Assembly (NCBI GenBank): GCA_964564785.1
Contig: CAZMCT010000003.1
Span: 1 to 64,000 of the forward strand
Source of the DNA: CAZMCT01 sp964564785
Lineage (GTDB): Bacteria > Planctomycetota > Phycisphaerae > UBA1845 > Fen-1342
Direction of reading: 5' to 3'
Length of the DNA stretch: 64,000 nucleotides
A model generated the notes under the pieces. The model saw nothing but the letters and a program-made list of their open reading frames with translations, was not told the origin of the DNA and searched no databases. A program made the translations under genes and the position numbers. Below, in pieces: positions 18,635 through 27,837 of this stretch. Numbering within the stretch: position 1 is the first letter of the stretch; every line of letters starts with the position of its first letter.

Positions 18635-19615
18635 TCACCTCAGCGCCGCTTCGGCGGCGGTCGCGGGCTGGTCGTCGGCCCGTTCGCTCCCCGCGGGCAG
18701 TGGGGCTGCGGGGTCGGTGGGCACGGGCGGCTGCACGAACGGCGTGAACAGCGGCGAGTTCTGGTCGAGGAAGATGGTGGTGCGCTGGGCGAGCGACGCC
18801 TTCAGCGCGTCGAGCCAGCGCAGCCACTCGAAGAATGGGCGGTCAGCCTCGCTGATCAGGCCGTAAATGCGGGTGGCGGCCGCGACGCCGAGCGACTCGA
18901 TGTGGCTGGCGCGGGCGTCGGCAAAGGCCAGGATGGTGTTGGCATTGGACTCGGCCAGGGCCTTGATGCCCTCGGCGCGGCTCTTGCCTTCCTGGCGGTA
19001 GCGGGCCGCCAGGCGATTGCGCTCCTGCTTCATGCTCTCGAAGACCTGCTGGGTAGTCTCCTTGGGCAGCGAGATGCGGCGTACGCCGATCCGCTTGAGC
19101 TCGATGCCGAAGTCCTGGGCGAGTCCGGGGGCCGCGCCGGACAGCATGTCGTTGAGCATCCGGTCGTAACTGGCGTCCTTCGCGGCGACGTCGAGGTTCA
19201 CGAAGTCGGCCAGCGTGCTCTGGCCGATGACCGCCGCCTGGGCGACGCTGAGCCGGGAGCGCATCTGCCGCTCGGCCTTGTCGACCGAGCGGACGGCGGT
19301 GAAGAACCGCAGGGGGTCGGCGATGCGCCAGACGGCGTAGGTTCCGACGATGACGTTCTTGCCGTCCTCGGTCTTGATCTCGGTTTCCGGCGTGTCGAGC
19401 GTGCGGAGCCGGGTGTCATACTTCTGGACGGACTCGATCAGCGGCCACATCAGGCGCAGGCCGGGCTCGCGAATGATACTTCGCTCGTCGGCCTGGCCCA
19501 TGCGGGTCTTGACGGCGACCTCGTTGAACGCGACCTCGAAGGTGCACGCGTACGCGACCAAGACCACCACCACCAGCCCGGCGATCAGCAGCGTGGGCAG
19601 CGACAGCTTCTTCAT
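18635..19615 (-). CDS. hflC: SPFH/band 7 protein, HflC-like
   Basis: A 326-residue protein with an N-terminal membrane anchor (LLIAGLVVVVLVAYACTF) followed by an SPFH domain with HflC hallmarks: VAVKTRMGQ, GLRLMWPLIESVQKYDTRLRTLDTPETEIKTEDGKNVIV, YAVWRIADPLRFF and GIELKRIGVRRISLP. The helical C-terminal part (ESMKQERNRLAARYRQEGKSRAEGIKALAES) is standard. Length is normal for HflC (about 330). The ATG start is preceded by a purine-rich AAGGAG. It sits between the two HflK-like genes, which is unusual because the common arrangement is one hflK and one hflC. Confidence 0.9.
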   Translation of the reverse strand: MKKLSLPTLLIAGLVVVVLVAYACTFEVAFNEVAVKTRMGQADERSIIREPGLRLMWPLIESVQKYDTRLRTLDTPETEIKTEDGKNVIVGTYAVWRIADPLRFFTAVRSVDKAERQMRSRLSVAQAAVIGQSTLADFVNLDVAAKDASYDRMLNDMLSGAAPGLAQDFGIELKRIGVRRISLPKETTQQVFESMKQERNRLAARYRQEGKSRAEGIKALAESNANTILAFADARASHIESLGVAAATRIYGLISEADRPFFEWLRWLDALKASLAQRTTIFLDQNSPLFTPFVQPPVPTDPAAPLPAGSERADDQPATAAEAALR

Positions 19616-19663
19616 GGAGACTCCTTGCAGCGGGAGCGGCCGACGCCGCGACCCGCGGTTCGT

Positions 19664-22150
19664 CTAGTTCATCTTGGGGGCCGCCAACTCTTCCGGGCGA
19701 ATCTGCGGATCGTCCTCGGTGATCAACCGCACCCGGACCTTTCGGTTGTGAGGGTCGAACGCCAGGAAGTACTTGCGCGCGTCCTTGAGCCCGTTGACCA
19801 GCACCTCCATGAGGCGACGGGCCTTGTAGATCTGCGGGGCGAGCCGGAACGCCTCGCGCTCGTTCTCCAGCCGCGTCAGGTCCCGGATGGCGCTCATCTC
19901 GGTCTCCCAGCGGGTCGACAGCGCCCGCGCCAGGCGAGCGGCCGCCTCGCCCTCGAGCCGCGCGGGGGTGAACCCGCGCGCCAGCACCCCGTCCCAGTAC
20001 GCGCGCGCTGCGCGGGCCTCCGCCCGCCGGATCAGTACGTCCGCCTGCTCGGCCGTCAGCCACCGCAGGGCCTCCGTCCGCAGCGGCGCCAGCGCCGCCG
20101 CCAGCGCCGCGCCGGATTGCCGCTCCGCCGCCTCGGCCTGCTCCACCGCTTCGGCGGCCGTGCGCCGCTGCTCGAGCGTCTGCCCCAGCCCGAGCTCGAA
20201 CTCCAGTTCGATCCGGTGCTGCGCGTCACGGGCCCGTTCGAGCTGGGCCAGAGCCGCGACGTGCGCGGTCATCTGCGGCGCCAGCGTCGCGAGCTGCGCA
20301 TCGAACTGCTCGACCGTAGAGCGGAGTACGCCCGCCAGGAGCTGCTCGGTTTCACGTTCAACGTCCGCGGCCTTGCGATTGCGGATCGCCGTGGCCAGGC
20401 TGCGGGCGCGGTCGGCGTCACCGGCCACCTTGCTGAGCCGCTCGTTCTCGCTCACCAGCGCCTCGCGGATGGCCGAGACCTTCTCCTGCTCGGCCCGCAC
20501 GACGTTGCGGAACGCCTCGGCCACGGTCCGTTCGGGGTGCACGTTGGTGACACCCACGTACACGATCTCGAGCCCGAGCTCAGCCGCGCGGGCGGCAATC
20601 CGGTTCCGCAGCACATCGCCCATGCCGCGCAGCTCGCTGCTGAGCAACTGCTCGGCGGTCGAACTCGCCGTGAAGCGCCCGACCTCCTCCCAAGCGATGT
20701 CGATCAAGGCGCGGTGCGGGTCCTCGCTGACGCGGGTATAAACGTCGAGCTTGTCGGGCTCGATACGGTAGTGCACCGCGACGTCCATGCGGATCAGGTG
20801 CACGGGCGCACGGCGGGCGGCCAGGTCGTCCGCCGGGGCCGTCGCGGGGGGCTCGTCCGCGCCCGGATCGGACATCGGACAGATCAAGAAGTCGAAGTGC
20901 TCCTGGCCGAGGTGCTTTTCATCGGTCCACAGCGAGACGCTCTTGAGCGCCTCCGCGTAGTCGGCCTCGGCGTCGAATTTCTTGAATCCCACGTTGAACT
21001 GGTGGAGCTGGCCGGTGTTGTAGGCCCGGGCCACCTCGATCGGGTACGGCAGCTTGAAGTGGCAGCCCGGACGGAGCGGCGCCGCGGCATTCAACTGCCG
21101 CCCCCAACGCTCGATGATCACGTGCTCGTAGGGCTGCACGATCACCACCGTCGTCAGCAGCCACAGGGCCAGCGCGCCCGTCAGGACCAGCGGCACCGCA
21201 GTCCGCTGCAAGAGCTGGTAGAACCACGTGTGCGAGACCTGGAAGCCGAACTGGTAATTGATCGCATCGGCGATCGACGACGCGATGCCCCCCGGCTCCG
21301 CCAGCAGCCCCAGCAGCCGGCTGTCAAACGCCGCCCGCGGCTCCACGCCCGGCGCCCGCGGCCGGTACAGGTCGAGTACGAGATTCGCCAGGATCTCGGC
21401 CGCGAGCACCCACATCACGATCGGCACGGCGTACGCCAACGTCTGCTCGATGACCGCCCAGCCGGGCTTGTCGGCGGCCGGCCGCGTGTACTCGTACACG
21501 CCCAGGGCGACCAGCGCGGCTACAGTGAGCAACGTGTTGCCGAGCATGTACGAGCCGCAGCCGCGCAAGAGCTGCCAAGCGGCGACGCGGGCCATGCCCG
21601 AGGCGTAACGTGAGAAGAGGAACAGGCCGAGCATCAACACGGCCAGCACGACCATCGCCACCGGAACGCGGGTCAGGACCGGCCAGCCTTCGGCGCCGAT
21701 GCGATAGCCGCTGATCTCGACGCCGCCGATCAGCTGCGTGGCGGTCAGTTGCCGCCAGAGCACGAATGCGAGCGTTGCCAGATACACGGCGCCGGCCAGG
21801 CTGAAGGCCGGCACGAGCCAGCGCAACATCCATTGCAGCCGAGCCTCGGCGACGCGAAATCCGAGCGGGCCCACGCCGCTCTCGAAGAGCTGCTCGCCGC
21901 CGGCGGCCTGCCGTTCACGCCGCAGCTCCTCGAGATCAAGGGCCTCGAGCGCGGCGAGCTCGCGCTGGCGGAACACCAGCAGGGCCGCGAACCACAACGG
22001 CACCCCGCCGAGCACGTACCAGGCCAGGTGGTAAATCGCGGCCGAGTGGCCCGTCAGCCCCAGGGCCAGCATCGCGCCGAATGCGACCAGCTGGACGGCC
22101 AACCCGCCCAGCGCGGCCCGTCGGCTACGGGTGTGGATCGTCTCCGTCAC
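19664..22150 (-). CDS. Large polytopic SPFH protein (HflK-like)
   Basis: An 828-residue protein. The first 350 residues contain about seven or eight hydrophobic segments (for example LAVQLVAFGAMLALGL, VPVAMVVLAVLMLGLFLF, PLVLTGALALWLLTTVVIV), unlike ordinary HflK, which has one. The last membrane segment leads directly into an SPFH domain (VQPYEHVIIERWGRQLN, LHQFNVGFKK, MDVAVHYRIEP) with the HflK-type GLEIVYVGVTNVHPE motif. A long coiled-coil region and a conserved-looking end (YFLAFDPHNRKVRVRLITEDDP) follow. It is the first gene of the SPFH-ABC operon. The fused membrane domain has no function I can assign. Confidence 0.85.
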   Translation of the reverse strand: MTETIHTRSRRAALGGLAVQLVAFGAMLALGLTGHSAAIYHLAWYVLGGVPLWFAALLVFRQRELAALEALDLEELRRERQAAGGEQLFESGVGPLGFRVAEARLQWMLRWLVPAFSLAGAVYLATLAFVLWRQLTATQLIGGVEISGYRIGAEGWPVLTRVPVAMVVLAVLMLGLFLFSRYASGMARVAAWQLLRGCGSYMLGNTLLTVAALVALGVYEYTRPAADKPGWAVIEQTLAYAVPIVMWVLAAEILANLVLDLYRPRAPGVEPRAAFDSRLLGLLAEPGGIASSIADAINYQFGFQVSHTWFYQLLQRTAVPLVLTGALALWLLTTVVIVQPYEHVIIERWGRQLNAAAPLRPGCHFKLPYPIEVARAYNTGQLHQFNVGFKKFDAEADYAEALKSVSLWTDEKHLGQEHFDFLICPMSDPGADEPPATAPADDLAARRAPVHLIRMDVAVHYRIEPDKLDVYTRVSEDPHRALIDIAWEEVGRFTASSTAEQLLSSELRGMGDVLRNRIAARAAELGLEIVYVGVTNVHPERTVAEAFRNVVRAEQEKVSAIREALVSENERLSKVAGDADRARSLATAIRNRKAADVERETEQLLAGVLRSTVEQFDAQLATLAPQMTAHVAALAQLERARDAQHRIELEFELGLGQTLEQRRTAAEAVEQAEAAERQSGAALAAALAPLRTEALRWLTAEQADVLIRRAEARAARAYWDGVLARGFTPARLEGEAAARLARALSTRWETEMSAIRDLTRLENEREAFRLAPQIYKARRLMEVLVNGLKDARKYFLAFDPHNRKVRVRLITEDDPQIRPEELAAPKMN

Positions 22151-22227
22151 GTTGCACCTCTGCGTGCATCCCCGCGGCCGCCCGCCTGCGCCCCCGAACC
22201 CGCCGGCCCGGTCGAGCGTACCGCTGC

Positions 22228-22256
22228 TTGTCCGCCGGCGCGGCGCACGGCATAAT
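22228..22256 (+). promoter_or_regulatory. Candidate promoter of the divergent ABC permease
   Basis: TTGTCC (22228-22233), 17-nt spacer, CATAAT (22251-22256), in the gap between the divergent SPFH and permease genes; 67 nt upstream of the ATG at 22324. Confidence 0.4.
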
Positions 22257-22323
22257 GTCGCGGACCGGTCGACCGCGGCCGGCCGGCGGACATGCCCCTA
22301 AACCCGCGGATGCCGAACACGGG

Positions 22324-23304
22324 ATGTTCAACAAACTCCACGCGATCGCGTACAACACGTTCATCGAGACCGTCCGCCAGCCGATCTACAACGTGCTGCT
22401 GTGGGTAGCGGTCGGCCTGCTGGTGATCAACCCGGCCATCGCCGGGTTCTCGCTCGAGCACGAGGGTGACATCAAGATCGTCAAGGACGTCGGGCTGGCG
22501 ACGCTGCTGCTGTACGGCCTGCTGGCGTCGGTCTTCAGCGCGACGAGCGTGATTACGCGCGAGATCGAGTCGCACACGGTTCTGACCGTGGTTTCCAAGC
22601 CGGTGAGCCGCGTAATCTTCCTGCTGGGCAAGTACCTGGGCGTCTGCGGCGCCGCGCTGGTCGGCTATTTCCTGCTGGCGGTCGTCTTTCTGCTGAGCGT
22701 GCGGCACGGTGTGCTGGCCACCGCAGCCGACAAGCTGGACCAGCCGGTGTTGGTGTTTTCGCTGATCGCGCTGGGGGTGAGCGTGTCCGCGGCGGTATTC
22801 GGGAATTACGTCTACGGCTGGCATTTTCCGGCCACCCTGCTGGCCTGGGCGGTGCCGCTGGGCACGTTGGCGCTGCTGGGCGTGCTGTGCGTGAGCAAGA
22901 CCTGGCAGCTCCAGTCGCCGGCGACCGATTTCGGCGACGGGCAGATGGTCTACGCGATCGCGATGTGCTTCAGCGGCCTGCTGATCCTGACGGCCTTCGC
23001 CGTCGCGCTGGCGACCCGTTTCAGCCAGGTGCTGACGCTGCTGCTGTGCACGGTCGTGTATGTGCTGGGGCTGCTGTCGGATCATCTGTTCGGCCGCACC
23101 AGCGGCGAGCACCCCACGCTGCTGGCTCAGTTGCTGTACGCGATCGTGCCCAACTTCCAGTTTGTCTGGGCCGGCGACGCGCTCACCCAGCAGCGCACCA
23201 TCCTCGCGACCCACGTCGCGAACGTGGCCGGCTACTCCGTCCTCTACGCGCTCGCGGTCCTCGCGCTCGGCGTGCTGCTGTTCGAGGAGCGCGAGGTCGG
23301 CTAG
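22324..23304 (+). CDS. ABC-2 type transporter permease
   Basis: A 326-residue polytopic membrane protein with six or more hydrophobic segments and the ABC-2 coupling region (ITREIESHTVLTVVSKPVSRVIFLLGKYLGV), closely parallel to the block in the permease at 14717-16105. Several segments (LVGYFLLAVVFLLSV, LLILTAFAVALATRF) fit an exporter permease. No ATPase gene lies next to it on this strand, so it may share the ATPase at 16102-17265. The ATG at 22324 begins the family-like sequence; the frame is open to 22081 but that part is antisense to the SPFH gene. Confidence 0.85.
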   Translation: MFNKLHAIAYNTFIETVRQPIYNVLLWVAVGLLVINPAIAGFSLEHEGDIKIVKDVGLATLLLYGLLASVFSATSVITREIESHTVLTVVSKPVSRVIFLLGKYLGVCGAALVGYFLLAVVFLLSVRHGVLATAADKLDQPVLVFSLIALGVSVSAAVFGNYVYGWHFPATLLAWAVPLGTLALLGVLCVSKTWQLQSPATDFGDGQMVYAIAMCFSGLLILTAFAVALATRFSQVLTLLLCTVVYVLGLLSDHLFGRTSGEHPTLLAQLLYAIVPNFQFVWAGDALTQQRTILATHVANVAGYSVLYALAVLALGVLLFEEREVG

Positions 23305-23432
23305 CCCCGATCCCGTCCGCGATTCCGATCCGGGCCGCGACCACAAGAGCGCCGCAATTCCACCCCGCACTCCTGACCGCTGCCCGCCGGTCAAGCGTCG
23401 AACCATCGAATTGACGCGGTTTCCTTCGCTCA

Positions 23433-25409
23433 TCAGACGGGTTGCAGCGCCACCTTTCCACCCTCGGCCGGGGCCGGCCCCGCCGCCGCCGGCAGGTGTG
23501 ACTCCAGGTGCTCCCCGAAACGCACCATGCGGGCGCTGTTGAACACCACCAGGGCCGAGCTGAGCGTGTGCAGCACGGCCGCGAGCATGGGATGCACGCT
23601 CCAGAACACGATCGCGATCTCGACCACCAGGATGAACGTCACGCCGAAGATCAGGTTCTGCCAGATGACCTTGGTCGTTGCCCGCGAGAGGCTCACCAGG
23701 AACGGCAGCCGGCGCAGGTCGCTGCTCATCAAGGCGACACTGGCGCTGTTCATGGCCACGTCGCTGCCCGCCGCTCCCATGGCCACGCCGAGATTGCCGG
23801 CCGCGAGCGCCGGGGCGTCGTTTACGCCGTCTCCCACCACCGCGACGGTGTGCCCCTTCCGCTTCAGCGCGTCCACCAGCGCGAGCTTATCCTGCGGCAA
23901 CACTTCGGCCTGCACGTCGGAGCAGCCCATCTCGCCGGCCACGCGCCGGGCCACCGACCAGCGGTCGCCCGTGACCATGATCAGGTCGCGGATGCCGAGT
24001 TGCCGCAGGTCTTCAAGAGCCTGCCGGGCCTCGGGGCGCGTGCGGTCCTCCAGTCCGATCCAGCCCAGCAGGCGGCCGCCGCGGGCGACGTACAGCGTGC
24101 TCAGGCCCTCGGGCTCGGCGAATTTCTCGCCCTGCATGGACGCGAGGTCGATTCCGGAAGACTCCAGCCACGTTCGCCGGCCGACCTGCACCGCGGCGCC
24201 CTGCACCCGGGCGGTCACGCCCTTGCCCGAGAACTCCGCGAACTCCAGCGCCTCGTCCAGCGGCACGCGGGCTTTCTCCGCCACCGCCACGATCGCCCGG
24301 GCCACTGGATGCCGGCTGAGACGCTCGACCGACGCCGCCACGCGTAGCAGTTCGGCCGCATCGACGCCGGGGGCGGGCATCAGCCGCGTCACGGCCAGTT
24401 CGCCGGTCGTGAGCGTGCCGGTCTTGTCGAAGACCACCGCGGTGAGCTTGCGGGCCCATTCCAGGTTCGTCACGTCCTTGATGTAGACGCCCAGTCGGGC
24501 CGCGGCCGACAGGGCCGCCACGATGGCCGTCGGCGTCGCGAGGATCAGCGCGCAGGGGCAGGCGATGACCAACAGGGCAATGGTCTTGTTCATGTCCTGC
24601 GTGAAGAACCACACCACGCCCGCGATCATCAGCGTCACCGGCGTGTACCACGCCGCGTACTGGTCGATCAGCCGCATGAGCGGGATCTTGGTCCGCTCGG
24701 CGTCGAGGATCAGGTCCTGCACGCGGCCGAGCGTCGTGTCCCGCCCCACCTTCGTGACACGGATCCGCAGGGCCCCGGTCACGTTACTGGTTCCGCCGTA
24801 CACCTCGTCGCCGACCGCCTTCTCGGCCGGGAGCGATTCGCCCGTGATGTTCGCCTCGTTGATCGTCGAGCTCCCGTCGAGAATCTGGCCGTCAGCCGGC
24901 ACGTTGTCGCCCGGCAGCACGAGCACGGTGTCGCCCGGCCGCAGCGCGTGGGCCTCGACCACCTCCTCGCGGTCGCCGTCGAGCAGCCGGCGGGCCTTGG
25001 TGGGCGTGAGCCGCATCAGACCCTCAATCGCCGCGCGAGCCCCAAGGGCCGTCCGGCTCTCGATCAGGATGCTCAGCAGCAGGAAGAACGCCACCACGCC
25101 GGCCGTCTGATACTCGCCCTTGGCCATCGCGGCCAGGATTGCCAGAGCGACGAGCTCATCCATGTGAAGATGACCGGTGAGCAACGCTTTCAGGGCGTGC
25201 CACCAGAGCGGGACCGCCAAGAGGAGGGCGCCGACAGCGGCCAGGGCATCCCGGTACCAGCGGGCGGTCGCGTCCGTCAACCCGTACGCCAGAAAGCCCC
25301 AATAGGCGATGAATGATGTGAGTACCAGCACCCCGCCGAGCATGGTCGCCACGAGCTTGGCGGTCGCACGCCCGGTTTCGGATTTCACCGATAAGTGATC
25401 GTGAACCAT
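23433..25409 (-). CDS. P1B-type heavy-metal-translocating ATPase
   Basis: A 658-residue metal pump of the inner membrane. It has the transport motif ACPCALILATPTAI, actuator TGES, phosphorylation site DKTGTLTTG, the SRHPVA locus of P1B enzymes and the hinge GDGVNDAPAL. It has no N-terminal metal-binding (HMA) domain, only about 30 residues before the first membrane helix. The last membrane helix reads LHTLSSALVVFNSARM, without the D-x-G of Zn/Cd pumps or the clear M-x-x-S-S of Cu pumps, so the metal is not assigned. It is convergent with the ABC permease gene. No metalloregulator is adjacent. Confidence 0.92.
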   Translation of the reverse strand: MVHDHLSVKSETGRATAKLVATMLGGVLVLTSFIAYWGFLAYGLTDATARWYRDALAAVGALLLAVPLWWHALKALLTGHLHMDELVALAILAAMAKGEYQTAGVVAFFLLLSILIESRTALGARAAIEGLMRLTPTKARRLLDGDREEVVEAHALRPGDTVLVLPGDNVPADGQILDGSSTINEANITGESLPAEKAVGDEVYGGTSNVTGALRIRVTKVGRDTTLGRVQDLILDAERTKIPLMRLIDQYAAWYTPVTLMIAGVVWFFTQDMNKTIALLVIACPCALILATPTAIVAALSAAARLGVYIKDVTNLEWARKLTAVVFDKTGTLTTGELAVTRLMPAPGVDAAELLRVAASVERLSRHPVARAIVAVAEKARVPLDEALEFAEFSGKGVTARVQGAAVQVGRRTWLESSGIDLASMQGEKFAEPEGLSTLYVARGGRLLGWIGLEDRTRPEARQALEDLRQLGIRDLIMVTGDRWSVARRVAGEMGCSDVQAEVLPQDKLALVDALKRKGHTVAVVGDGVNDAPALAAGNLGVAMGAAGSDVAMNSASVALMSSDLRRLPFLVSLSRATTKVIWQNLIFGVTFILVVEIAIVFWSVHPMLAAVLHTLSSALVVFNSARMVRFGEHLESHLPAAAGPAPAEGGKVALQPV

Positions 25410-25745
25410 ACGGAATCCGTCGCTGCCTCGGGACCGGCTGGGGCCAAGCTCCAGAACGCGAGAAGTGGGGTGAATGTACGCCCCGCCGAGACGCTGTCAA
25501 CGCTCAACGCACGTGCAGAGACCACAGCAAGACTGTTACGCCGACGGCCGCGGCGAGTTCGCGCGGCCCGATTTTCCGGGAACCCGGCGGAGCGGTGCGG
25601 CCGGCCGATGCGGTTGGGGGGTGGCGTGCGATGCGGGCAGGAGGTGCCGTCCAGCGAGGCGCTTACTGATAAACCCTTTTCCTGAAGAGACTTGCGCGAT
25701 CAAATGTCTGCCCGAAAGTCGATCGGAGCAAGGTGCCGCGCACAC
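25410..25745. other. Intergenic spacer, no gene seen
   Basis: 336 bp between the start of the ATPase gene and the end of the small basic protein gene. Only short frames without recognisable proteins are present, and I find no tRNA, terminator or clear promoter for the ATPase gene. Confidence 0.5.
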
Positions 25746-25994
25746 CTATTTCGTCGGCGGCGTCGGGGCCGACGCACCCGGCGCGGCGGTTCCCGCCGCA
25801 GCCGCTTCGGCCTTCGGCGTCTTCTTCTTGCCGGCTTTGGACTTGCGGTGGGCGACCTTGGGCAGATGGAGCGGACTGCGGCCGTCGGGCCAACGCTCTT
25901 CGTCCTGAAGCTTCAGCACGCGCTCGGCGCGGGAGAGCACGTTACGGTGTCGCTCCAGGGAGCTCTTGGTACGCAGCGAACGGTCGATCGACAT
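25746..25994 (-). CDS. Small basic protein of the PVC type
   Basis: An 82-residue, strongly basic protein. The core MSIDRSLRTKSSLERHRNV, followed by LSRAERVLKL, RWPDGRSPLHLPKV and a Lys-rich stretch, matches what I recall of a small basic protein family found in Planctomycetes, Verrucomicrobia and Chlamydiae. That family is thought to be RNA- or ribosome-associated, but its function is unproven. An Ala/Pro-rich tail follows. The ATG at 25994 has GGAGAGG just upstream and a promoter at 26021-26049; the longer frame to 26144 is rejected. It is a useful taxonomic marker for this window. Confidence 0.8.
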   Translation of the reverse strand: MSIDRSLRTKSSLERHRNVLSRAERVLKLQDEERWPDGRSPLHLPKVAHRKSKAGKKKTPKAEAAAAGTAAPGASAPTPPTK

Positions 25995-26020
25995 ACGGCC
26001 TCTCCGAAGACAGACCACCA

Positions 26021-26049
26021 ATGTTACCAAGCATTCGCGCCGGCGGCAA
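26021..26049 (-). promoter_or_regulatory. Promoter of the small basic protein gene
   Basis: Read on the minus strand: TTGCCG (26049-26044), 17-nt spacer, TAACAT (26026-26021), ending 26 nt before the ATG. Confidence 0.5.
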
Positions 26050-26268
26050 GGGCAGGGCCGGGCGAGCCAGCCGCCGTTTCCGGTATTTGCGGGCCGCCGC
26101 CCGTCCCCGGTTGCTCCTTGCTCGCATGTGGCCGGGGCATGCATTAAACTAGATTAAGGGGATTGGAGGCTGGCCGCCCGCCCGGCGGCGAACGCCCGCC
26201 ACCGGCCGTCGACGCAACGTGCCCTCCCGCGGGGCGCGTTGCGTCTGCGGCCTGTGCAGAGGTGCGGA

Positions 26269-26991
26269 ATGCCCGACGAGCGCTTTCTGCAAACGTGCCA
26301 GGACCGCATGGGCTACCACTTTCAGACGATTGACTATCTGAAAGCAGCCCTTCGTCACGCTTCTTCGGCGACACACCGCCGGGACAGCAACGAGCGGATG
26401 GAGTTCCTCGGCGATGCGGTGCTGGGGTTGGTGGTGTGCCATGCGCTGTACGAGCAACTGCCCGACGCGCTCGAGGGCGACATGACCAAGATCAAGTCGG
26501 CGGTCGTGTCGCGTCGGACCTGCGCGCGTGTGGCAGCCGAGCTGCACCTGACCGACGGGCTGGTCGTGGGGCAGGGCATGGACAACGGCGAGCGGCTGCC
26601 GACGTCGCTGGCGGCCGGCACGCTGGAAGCGGTGATTGCGGCGATCTACCTGGACGGCGGGCTCGCGCCGGCTCGCGAGTTCATCCTGCGGCACATGGCC
26701 CGCGAGCTGCGCGAGGCGACCGCGAGCCAGCACCAGTCGAACTTCAAGTCGCAGTTGCAGCAGTGGGCCCAGCGCGAGTTGAACGCCACGCCGATGTACG
26801 AGCTGCTCGACGAGAAGGGGCCCGACCACTCCAAGTGCTTCGAGATCGCCGTCACGATCGCCGGCCGGCAGTTCCCCAGCGCGTGGGGTCCGAACAAGAA
26901 GGAGGCCGAGCAGAAGGCGGCTCGGCTGGCGCTGGTGATGCTGGGCGAGCTGCGCGAGCAGCCATGCCCGGATGAGGGCGGCGCCTCGTGA
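26269..26991 (+). CDS. rnc: Ribonuclease III
   Basis: Cleaves double-stranded RNA in rRNA and mRNA processing. The 240-residue protein has the signature NERMEFLGDAVLGL with its acidic residues, the second catalytic block TLEAVIAAIYLDGG, and a C-terminal dsRNA-binding domain (SNFKSQLQQWAQRELNATPMY ... GPNKKEAEQKAARLAL). In the second block the usual A-D-x-x-E is A-G-T-L-E, so the first Asp is replaced by Gly while the catalytic Glu is kept; similar changes occur in some Bacteroidota. The start is ATG at 26269 with AGAGG seven nt upstream; the frame is open to 26239. Confidence 0.94.
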   Translation: MPDERFLQTCQDRMGYHFQTIDYLKAALRHASSATHRRDSNERMEFLGDAVLGLVVCHALYEQLPDALEGDMTKIKSAVVSRRTCARVAAELHLTDGLVVGQGMDNGERLPTSLAAGTLEAVIAAIYLDGGLAPAREFILRHMARELREATASQHQSNFKSQLQQWAQRELNATPMYELLDEKGPDHSKCFEIAVTIAGRQFPSAWGPNKKEAEQKAARLALVMLGELREQPCPDEGGAS

Positions 26992-27187
26992 TTCGATAAG
27001 TGCGTGGGGGGCAAGACGGAGCGCAAGCCCGTCGGGTTCGGCCCGGTCCGGCGGTCAGATCCCGGTCGTCCGTCCGGGTTTCCCACTTTCCCGAGCTAGG
27101 TGTTGCGGCCAGAATGGCGCCGGCGCGGGGCGTGGCTCCGCCGGCCGGGCGTGAGGGCTTGGGCAGTCCAGGTAAAGGAGCGGTGTG

Positions 27188-27817
27188 ATGAGACGTCCGT
27201 GGGTGACCGGAGCGGTGACGGGGCTGGTGGTCTTGGCGGGGGGCCTGGCGTTCGGGCGGGCGCTCTCGGCCCAGGGGGCGGCGGCCGCCACCGGGCGGGT
27301 GGCGGTGGTGAACGTGGTGAAGGTGCTCAACGAGTACCAGCGGCAGAAGGACCTGGTGGAGGAGATCGGGGCCATTCAGGAGAAGCTGGCGGCGGAGAAC
27401 AAGGCCCGGCGCGACAAGCTGGACACGCTTCAGGCGGAGCTGGACCGCATGGACCCGGACGATCCGCTGATGGTGCAGCGGCTCCGCGAGATGCTCGCGT
27501 TGCAGGTGGATTACAAGAATTGGGGGGAGACGGCCCAACTGAACATCGCGCGGGAATTCGGCGTGTGGTCGATCCGGCTATACCAGGAACTGCTCGCGGC
27601 CGTCGAGGAGCTGGCCAAGCGCCACGGCTACGATCTCGTGTTGTACCGCGGCGAGTTTGAGCGCGTCAGCATGGATCCGGAACAGATCAATGAGCAGATC
27701 CGCAGTCTGCACGTGCTGTATGCGACGAACTCGATTGACATCACGCAGACGGTGCTGGAGAAGCTGAACGTGAAGTACCGGGCCGAGCCGCGGCGTCAGA
27801 TGATGCAGGCGCCGTAG
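27188..27817 (+). CDS. OmpH/Skp-family periplasmic chaperone-like protein
   Basis: A 209-residue protein with a signal peptide (VTGAVTGLVVLAGGLAFG) and then GRVAVVNVVKVLNEYQRQKDLVEEI, which matches the first strand and start of the long helices in Skp. The middle (EKLAAENKARRDKLDTLQAELDRMDPDD) is coiled-coil. Skp holds outer-membrane proteins in the periplasm. It precedes lpxD, as skp does in many Gram-negative bacteria, which supports the call. The ATG at 27188 has AAAGGAG seven nt upstream; an immediately preceding in-frame GTG is less likely. Sequence identity with Skp is low, so function is inferred from architecture and context. Confidence 0.8.
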   Translation: MRRPWVTGAVTGLVVLAGGLAFGRALSAQGAAAATGRVAVVNVVKVLNEYQRQKDLVEEIGAIQEKLAAENKARRDKLDTLQAELDRMDPDDPLMVQRLREMLALQVDYKNWGETAQLNIAREFGVWSIRLYQELLAAVEELAKRHGYDLVLYRGEFERVSMDPEQINEQIRSLHVLYATNSIDITQTVLEKLNVKYRAEPRRQMMQAP

Positions 27818-27837
27818 GTGGCTGGCGGGGAGCGACC

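Noticed and set aside
18593..21613. Plus-strand open frame of 1006 codons
   Set aside because: Antisense to the SPFH genes; composition dominated by Arg/Gln/Val with no domain.
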